The notes under the pieces are model-generated. The model saw nothing but the letters and a program-made list of their open reading frames with translations, was not told where the DNA came from and made no database searches. 64,000 nt of DNA, taken from the NCBI GenBank assembly GCA_002633025.1, contig NMRB01000182.1, positions 234,248-298,247 on the forward strand. The letters run 5' to 3'. Made by a program: the position numbers and the translations under genes. Within the stretch, counting starts at the first letter, position 1; each line of letters starts with the position of its first letter. The DNA comes from Notospermus geniculatus. Lineage: Eukaryota > Nemertea > Pilidiophora > Heteronemertea > Lineidae. Below are positions 52,401-61,400 of this stretch, piece after piece.

Positions 52401-55400
52401 CACTTAAATTGTCATTTTTTTCTGGGGGAGGACCCCCAGACCCCCCCTTTCGGCTTCCACTTTCCGGTCCTGACCGCCTCCGCCGAGCTACGCACCCAAC
52501 CTTTTTGTCAATCCTGGATTCGACCCTGCTAGGGACCCCCCACTCCTCAGAGGGCTGCTACGGGCCTGCATCTGATATATGTTAGATTTCTATATGCATG
52601 ATCTTCTCTCTATAAGGGTCTCAAATGGACTTCTATTGATGCTCATCTTCTGTCTTGCATGTAAACTGCTCTAATTCATGTCATCCTTTATCAGTATACA
52701 TGTAGATGTATGTTATGGAGGCTTTTTTCTGCATTCTGTGTCTCGCCTTGCTTTTCAGATGACTCCAGACAATAAAATTAGTCTTGACTTGAGTAGTTCA
52801 GTGAGTTGTTTAATCTATCAGTGTCATTGACAATAAATTTTACATTCGCCAACATGTAGTCTGCTTTTTCTTGTCTTTCGTTATTCTTATTGCCCATAGA
52901 TTTTGCATTTACCTGCTCTGCTATCCCGCCTTCCATTCAAACTTGTCAAATCATTCACTGTGTCATTATCGTATTCTACTTGTACTTGCTTGATGTTTTG
53001 ATGCACGAAATATTCATGAAATCTTTGTCAAAAGCTCTTTTTGATAAGAGTACCATCAGCCCCATTTGTTGTGAACCATGCAATTACGTCATGCCTTGCT
53101 TCTTCATCAATGTTTCACCGGTTTATTGTCTTTGTTGTGTATTGTTTACTGTATCTTCCTAATTCCTACATGTATCTTTTGTATTAACTAGTATATTTAC
53201 CCGTGGGGTGGCTTATAGCTGGTATACCACATTCCTTGTGTAAAAGTGTTGTGCGTGATCTGATGAGATACCGGGATGATGTTATGAGCGCGGAGTGCGC
53301 TATTGTATAGGCCCACCCTCTTCAGAAAGAAGACAGTCTCAGATAATTCCTCCAAGGTTGCAGTATCATGCTGTGCCAGTGACCTACCACAGGCTGATAA
53401 ACAGATCTACACTGTAGGATTGATGTCAACATAGGCCTACCATGAATCTGGGTCATCTCTTGGCATTGTGACGCTGATTGAAAGGTTCGGCAAGCTCCGG
53501 CAATTTCCGTGAGTTTCACGTGGACACAAATTCCTGACAAAAATTGCTTCAAAGTTCACCTTCTCGGCAAATGTTTGGACTGAGAATTGGTCATTTTGTG
53601 TATAGAATCGTAGTGAAAGGTTAGGCAAAGTTTCACAGTGGCAACATGTAAGGTGGCCATGATTTCCTTGGAACTCTATAGATTTAGTAGTATAGATGCC
53701 TATTGATGAACAGGCTTGATGTTTTATTGTTGTGTATAATGTAGAATATTTTTCTGACATTTTTTGTAGGGACACATGGTTTGCTGTTCTGTCTATTTCA
53801 TCAATCATTATTGTCGCATCATTTTCCTGTATCTGTTTATTAGCTGATTTAAGACGAGTATGTAATCAAAGACTGACCAATGAGAAGTCTAGTAACTGTC
53901 AGTTGCATAAATATCTTACAAACTGCCTAGAAAAAGAGTGATCATTACTTTGGAGACCAATGCCGTTATGTTTGTAGTAAGTCAGCTGTTGACCACTTTC
54001 AGGATCCATCAAACGTGGGTAAGAAGTTCTTTTCCACGCCTAAAATGAGAGCTTACGATCAGGATACTGGCATTAACCAACCTGTGCTCTATGCCATTGA
54101 GAAAGGTAAATTGGAATGATATGCTGTAACTTACTATGGTTTGTCTTGTACTCATTCCTTATAGCGCCAGCGAGTGAACGTTTTAGTCCCTGGTTGAGGG
54201 TCATCCACAACAGAAACAGCTCCTCATATACATGTACAGCGTCTATTCGATTCTGTGAAGTAGAATCATCATGGTAAAATATGACTGTTGATCGCTGACC
54301 CTTGCAGGTAATATTGCTGGAAATTTGAAGTATTTTGATATGGAGTCGTCCAGTGGAGGCCTGATACCTTTGCAGCAACTTGACAGGGAAAAACACTCTT
54401 CGTGGCATCTCAGGATCAAGGTAAACTATCCAATCATTGGTGATTACCACTCACTGGTCATTTCATCAATTGTAAAAGTGAGTTATTAGGGAGGTTTCGC
54501 ACATCTGATGAAAAACGTAGTACGAAATACGAAATTGGACTTCATTTCGATGACGTACCCGGTAATGTATTTCAGGAGATGGTTGGTACCACACAAGCCC
54601 GCTGCAAGAGCGTCTTTTAGCGTATGACGTTAGACCGATAGAGTTACGGTGTATATTAAACTTTGAAATTTATCTTTCGTTTCCACTTCGTAGATACGAA
54701 GTGGAAATTTAAAAATTAAAGATGCACCGTAACTCTTTCGGTCTTACATGATATGCTAAAAGACGCACTGGCAGCAGGGACATTTGTGGTACCAACCATC
54801 TTCAGAAATACATTAGGTCCTGGAATGAAGTTGAATTTCGTATTTCGTACTTCGTCTTTCGTCAGATTTTGCGAAACCTCCCTATTTTCAAGACTACGAC
54901 TATACGGTTTTGAGTGTGTCTCTCTGACTCTTGTCGCCTTACCAACACTACTCGATGTCATAAGTAATCATCATATTCTTTCTCTCCTAGGCTTGCCAGA
55001 CTGATAAACCGACACAAAGATGTGGAACAACGGACCTTGAGGTTAAGATCAAGGACCGTAATGACAACAGGCCAATGATGACGTATAGGACTCACACACT
55101 AGCAATTAGTGAGAGTCCTAAAAAGGGTGCTCCAGTTACAACAGTCCATGCAACTGATCCAGACGAAGGTGATAATGCAGCCTTTGAATACAAACTTGTA
55201 GATCCAAGTGGTGCATTTCAGCTCGATCCAAAATCTGGTGAAATTCGTGTGAAGAACCCAAGCACTTTGGATAGAGAGAAGAAAGACAAGTTTGTGATAC
55301 AGGTAAGTTAGATTATTCTTTACGATAGAAGGGCTTTTGTCGCCAATGTCTGTCTTCCCTTACCTGTACTTTATTCTGACATTGTTTTATCAAATCCGTG

Positions 55401-58400
55401 TGTTATATTGTAAGTCACATTTCAGACTTATGCAAAAGAAACAAAATCTGCGGAGAAATACGAGAGCCAACGATCTGTGATCACAATAACCCTTGAGGAC
55501 AGGAATGACAACACACCCCAGTTTTACCCATCGCTGACATACGTATTCGACCTCTATGAAAATGAAACTGTCGATACTACCGTTGGGGAAGTAGGTATTC
55601 TTCTTTTAAGAAGAAATCATACATGTATCTTCACCGTATTAGTTACTAACCTGATTGATTTATGGCATATATTGGTCCATTTTACTGCCCTCTAATGTAG
55701 GAATAAGTTTTAACTTGTGCAGTTCCGTTGGCCTTACTCTTTTTTCTTTATAGGTCTATGCAAATGACACAGACTTGGGCACAAATGCAAAAGTGAAGTA
55801 CGCCCTGGTGTTTGCAAGCAATAATGGCTCCAAGAGATTTGCAGTTGATGAGAACACCGGCCGGGTGTATACAACAAGTTCTCTCACGGATCCCTACTTC
55901 TATGAGTATCGGTTGACAATCACTGCTACAGACCAGCCATCGCAAGAAACAGACAGAAGGCAAGTGAAAATGCTTCTTACACTGATTGTGTTAGACAATC
56001 AACTTACTTATGCCCATGTAGTATTGTGTCTTGTTAATTTTAGTCACACTCTAAAAAGTGAGGTGTTCAGAATGCGAAAATTTCTTTCATCCTTTTACAC
56101 AAGGTTATGGAATGGAAAATTATGGCCATTGTTGTAATGCAATCTTTCTCCATGTATTCATATATTGAATATGTTATCTTCACAATTTGGGGGTATTAAA
56201 GCCCCTTTTAAAGGGTTTAAAGTCAAATGTGTTCTGAAACCTGGGACAAAACTGGTGTTCTGTTTCCAGAACGCAAAAAATATATGGAGGAAGATTGCAA
56301 TACAACAATAGCCATAATTTTCCATTCCATAACGGTCTTGTGTAAAAGGATGAAAGAAATTTTTGCGTTCTGAACACTTCACTTTTTAGAGTGCAGGAGT
56401 CAACAATTCGTTACCACACATACCGGTCTGCAGATTGGCAACATCGATGAAAAGTGCTCTCCTTTTGATGACTTTTTTTCTTCGTTTATTTCAGGAGCAG
56501 TTCTTGCTTGGTCGTTGTCCATGTTAAGAATCTGAACAACCACCGACCGCAGTTCATAAATGGCCCCTATAAAGCAAGGGTATCCGAGGTTGCAATAGAC
56601 GGGACTATTGTCATACCATTGACGGTGAATCTTTCGGTTTTATTTCGTTTTTTACCAGTATTTGATTGACATAGCGAGGTTTCGCAAATCTGACGAAAAC
56701 CGAAAGTACGAAATACGAAATTTGACCTCATTTCCATGACGTAATGTATTTCAGGAGATGGTTACCACAAATTTCGCCTGCGGCAAGAGCGTCTTTTAGC
56801 GTATGACGTTACGATAGAGTTACGGTCTATATTAAACTTCGAAATTTATCTTCCGTTTTCACGTCGTAGATTCGAAGTGGAAATTTAAAAATTCAACATA
56901 CCAACTCTCTCGGTCTTACATGTACATGATATACTAAAAGACGCACTGGCAGCAGGGACATTTGTGGTAGCAACCATCTCCTGAAATACATTGTGTCATG
57001 GAAATGAAGTCCAATTTCGTATTTCGTTCTTCGTTTTTCGTCAGGTTTGCGAAACCTCACTATTAAGAATGACACAAAATGTTTCATTTCACTGTGACTT
57101 CCACACTGTTAATTGATTTTGACGCTTCTGAGTACAAGAATGAATTCTCCATAAGGTTATCGTGTTAGTTACTGAAGTGTGCGCTGCAAAGTTATGTGTG
57201 CAAGTTGATTTAAGACCTTTACTGGCTCGTGTGCAGAATGTTAATCTAGTATTTGTTCGATGCAGGCCACAGACAGAGATGGAGTTGCTGGTCTCAAGTA
57301 CAGCATCATCAGTGGTGATCCTGACAACAGATTCAACATAACGTCAAAGTGAGTAGCTTATAGCTCGTTAGAAGCATTTTTGGCTATAAACTCATAGCAA
57401 TATGCTACTGATTTCACTACATGTATGTTCACCAAAATGTCATCACATTTTCAGCATTATTGGTCAAGGCCGATTGATCACTTTTAGAATCAAGCAAAGA
57501 TTTTTTTTACCATAAGTGTCTTATGTTATCTCCCCTCTTCTTCCTGTAGCGGAGTTGTGATAGTGCAAAATCAACTGGATCGAGAGAAAGTGCCAAGTTA
57601 CAGCCTCACAGTGCAAGTGGCTGATGAATCTCATGTGAGTAATTACAGGTGATAGTATAAGTAAAGTCGTCTCCGAATTTTGCAAATTTTCGACCCCAAC
57701 CGGGGTCTTCCTCAGGCACTTTCCTGTAAAGATCCCAGAACCTCATTCACTTCTGGGATCTCTACTAGAAAGTGCCTGAGGAAGACCCTGCTTTGGGTCG
57801 ACAATTTGCGAAATTCGGGGACGACTTTATTTATACTATCATTTTGTGTGTCGTTTTTTGTGCTCTATGTTGGATATGAGTAACTGTAGGGTGTTTGAAG
57901 GGAAAGCACCATCAGCATTGGGTGGTAATTAAGCCACTGTGCCTGTAACGTTCATTTATATATGATGCATTCATAGAGCATACATGGAGCATACACAGGG
58001 CATCAACACATTTGACCATTTCCTACGACCAATGCTTGAATATGCTATATTATATTGCATGAACTTGCATTTACTTTCTTCAAATGTACATGTAACTAAT
58101 TATCCTTTCTAAACTCTTCCAGAAAGCGACAACTACCCTTGACATTACTGTCGTGGATACCAATGACAACGTCCCCAAATTCACACAATCCGTTTACAAG
58201 TTTACGGTCAAAGAGGAGCAACCACCAGGAATCCTTGTAGGCAAGGTGAAGGTAAGGCCACCAGTCTTCGTAATCTCTCTACTTTTGCACCTCTGTAGGT
58301 TTCTTCGGCACAGACTCCGAAACATTAGGCTGACTTTACATCGGGTGACACGCGACACGAACACGCAGGCGAACAATGGCTTCACAAAGGATTCATCCCC

Positions 58401-61400
58401 ATGAAACCTTTGTTCGCCTGCGTGTTCGTGTCGCGTGTCATCCAGTGTAAAGTCAGTCTAATGGTACAGAAAAGAACATTTAATTGGCTTAAAACGTTAC
58501 AGATGGAATGGCAATTTGCTGTAAAAGATGATGATTGTCACGACACATTGTTTGAACTTTGAGCCCCAGTTTCTTTATCTTCGTCTCGTCACTCTGTCTC
58601 ATATTGAAAGAAATGTGGATATTCAACAAAGAATTTTCAAACGCCATTCTTTCTGCAAACATTCTTACAAAACTAACCTTTTCTCTCGGTTTTTTGCAAG
58701 TGTTCCCCTTTTTATTTTGGTAGTTGCAAATCCTGATGGAAAATGGTCCCTATGACGCAGTGCACGATGTACATGTACTTTCCATATCTATAATACTACT
58801 TTAGAACCCTTGTTCTTGCATGGTTATTTGAAAGCAGTGTGTTCGATGATACACCACTAGGCCTATGGAATCGGCAAATTTTAGTTGGTATAGCCGTCGA
58901 GCATAAGATTCGTTGTCCTTGCTTGTAACAAATATTATGATCAGGTTTCTTCCGTTCCATAGCAAATCCTACTGTTTTTCATTTACGTCTGTTAATGAAT
59001 GTTTCTATTAAAAGCAATCCTTGCTTTGAAAACCTGATTAGAAAGGTATCAGGCACCAACCTTAGGTAGCTGCACATAGAATACCCTCAATCAGTTCAAG
59101 AATCGATCCAACTATCATTAATTTCAGTAAGTAGAATTTAAGTATTACCTTGCATGTTGCTACTGCTTTTTGCTGATCGCTTTATGGCCTGTGCATTGAT
59201 GTTCTGGTGAAAACAAGTAGATTTAGTGTTCCTGTTGCCAAATCCGTATTGTTATATGTAGGAATCACATTGACGTTTATCCAGGGCCACAGTATCACGT
59301 TTGCTTGTGGTTCACTCAGCTGCTGGGCTGTTCGACCTAAAACAGGTTATCACAGTGTTACACTTATACATCAACTGATGTACACTTACATATTTTACTT
59401 TCCAGTGTTATCACTGTTTCCTCGATGAATTGGTTTCACTGTTCATGTTGCTGTGAATTAGAAGACTTGCCATATCACTAACACATTTTCTCTAAACTAC
59501 TGCTCCATTTTCTTCAACACTGTGGTCGATTACAAAGTCTTACGAATGGATTTCAAATAATAGGGAGGTTTAGAAATCAAACGATAAACGTAAACATTAC
59601 GACAATGTTATTTTTCATACTAACCAGGTTTTATATTGCCTTTTCGTTACAAAAATAACGTTGCCGTTAACGTTTACGTTTATCGTTTGACTTCTAAACC
59701 TCCGTAATATCTTGAATGCTTATGCCGCTTATATTTACATGTATTTTCGGTTGTTCGTTGCTTTATTTACTCCGGATACATGTATCTGCTTCTTTGCGAT
59801 AGTTTCAGAATACCGTAATCTAAGTGTTTTATATCCACTTTGTTTCTTCAATCAACATGTGCAAGCAAAACTTTCTAGACCATGTCAAAGGATGTATTTT
59901 TTGTTTTTGTTTTTTTTGGCTTGATCGCATTATCGTAAACTTGCTGTTTGCGGTTTACAATACTTATGGGAGCCCTCGAATTAATACATGAAGAACAAAA
60001 CTTTGCCTTGAAATACAGACGAAATTTATAGATACATAACTGAAAAGTTGTCATCTGCCAATAATACTAGTAAATAATGATGTTTGAATGTGTATGGTAA
60101 CTTATAAGTACCAACGGGCCAATGGAATGTATACTAAAGGGGCTGTTTTAGTAAGAAATGTCATTTTCTTTCAGGCCACTGATGCTGATGAGGGTAATAA
60201 TGCCAAGTTAACCTACCTATTTGGTACTTCATGGTAAGCAAGACTTCCTTCAGTCTGTGCCATTTTTACCTAAAAGGCGGCGCACACTTGCGATTTTTCG
60301 AGCGATTTTCTAGGCGACCGGCCTTGCGACCACAGCAGCGACTGAACATATTTTTAGTTTTTTTACTTTTTGTTGACTCGTTTGCGACAAATGCTTCCTT
60401 GGAAGATCAGTGATGTCGCGGATGACATCACTGATCGACCTCAAAGATAATTATCGCATGCGACGTAGCAGTCGCATCGGTAATGGCCCCCATTTTAGTC
60501 GCACGTGTGCGCCGCCCTTAAGCCCTTCACAAGCGATTAGCATTGGCATTCCATTGTCATGTTTACCTTTCAGGGCCAAGGATCTCTTCTCCATTGACCA
60601 AATTTCTGGCGAAATTAAGACATCGACAGACACACTTGATCGTGAGAAGCAAACCGAATACGAGTTTTTTGTTGAGGCAAGGGATCAGGGTGTTCCAAAC
60701 AGCCTCACTGGTATTGCAACTGTATCAGTTACACTGGAGGACATCAATGACAATGCACCAAAATTTCAGAAGTCTACTTACGAGGCTACTATACCCGAAG
60801 ATACTGCTCCAAAGAATTTCCTGACTCTTGAAGTAAGCCTGTCTCATTGACCGTTTCACAATGAGGACACACGAACAAAGAAAAAGCGAGTTTATTTCAG
60901 TGGAGTTAATCCTCCTTTTGTCAAAGATGGCCCGTTTTGCAGAAGACTCCTTGGATGGTATTTTAGAACGTTCCTTAACATTAAGGTTGACCTTAAGTCT
61001 ATTGTAAAACCATCGAGAACAATAGATTTAAGGTGGACCTAATGTTAAGGAACGTTCTAAAATACGGCCCCTTAACTCTAAGGTCCACTTTAAGCTTTTG
61101 TATTCTGCCCTGCAAACAATAACTAAAGGTAAACCTTAGAGTTAAGGAAGCTTCTAGAATACGGCCCAAAAGCTCTGACTGACTGCACTGGAATTCCCAA
61201 TGAAACTCTTGTTGATGTTGATGTTGATGTGTCTTTCAACATTTGAGCTGAAGTGACCATTAAGCTTGTACGTCTACGTAAATAAAGTTTTTCTGCGAGT
61301 TAGATTTGGATCTTCACTTGTTTCAGATGAGTGATGTCGATGAAGGCACAAATCAACAGGTTGCGTTCAAGATCATCTCTGGTAATGCCTTCTTGTTTGA

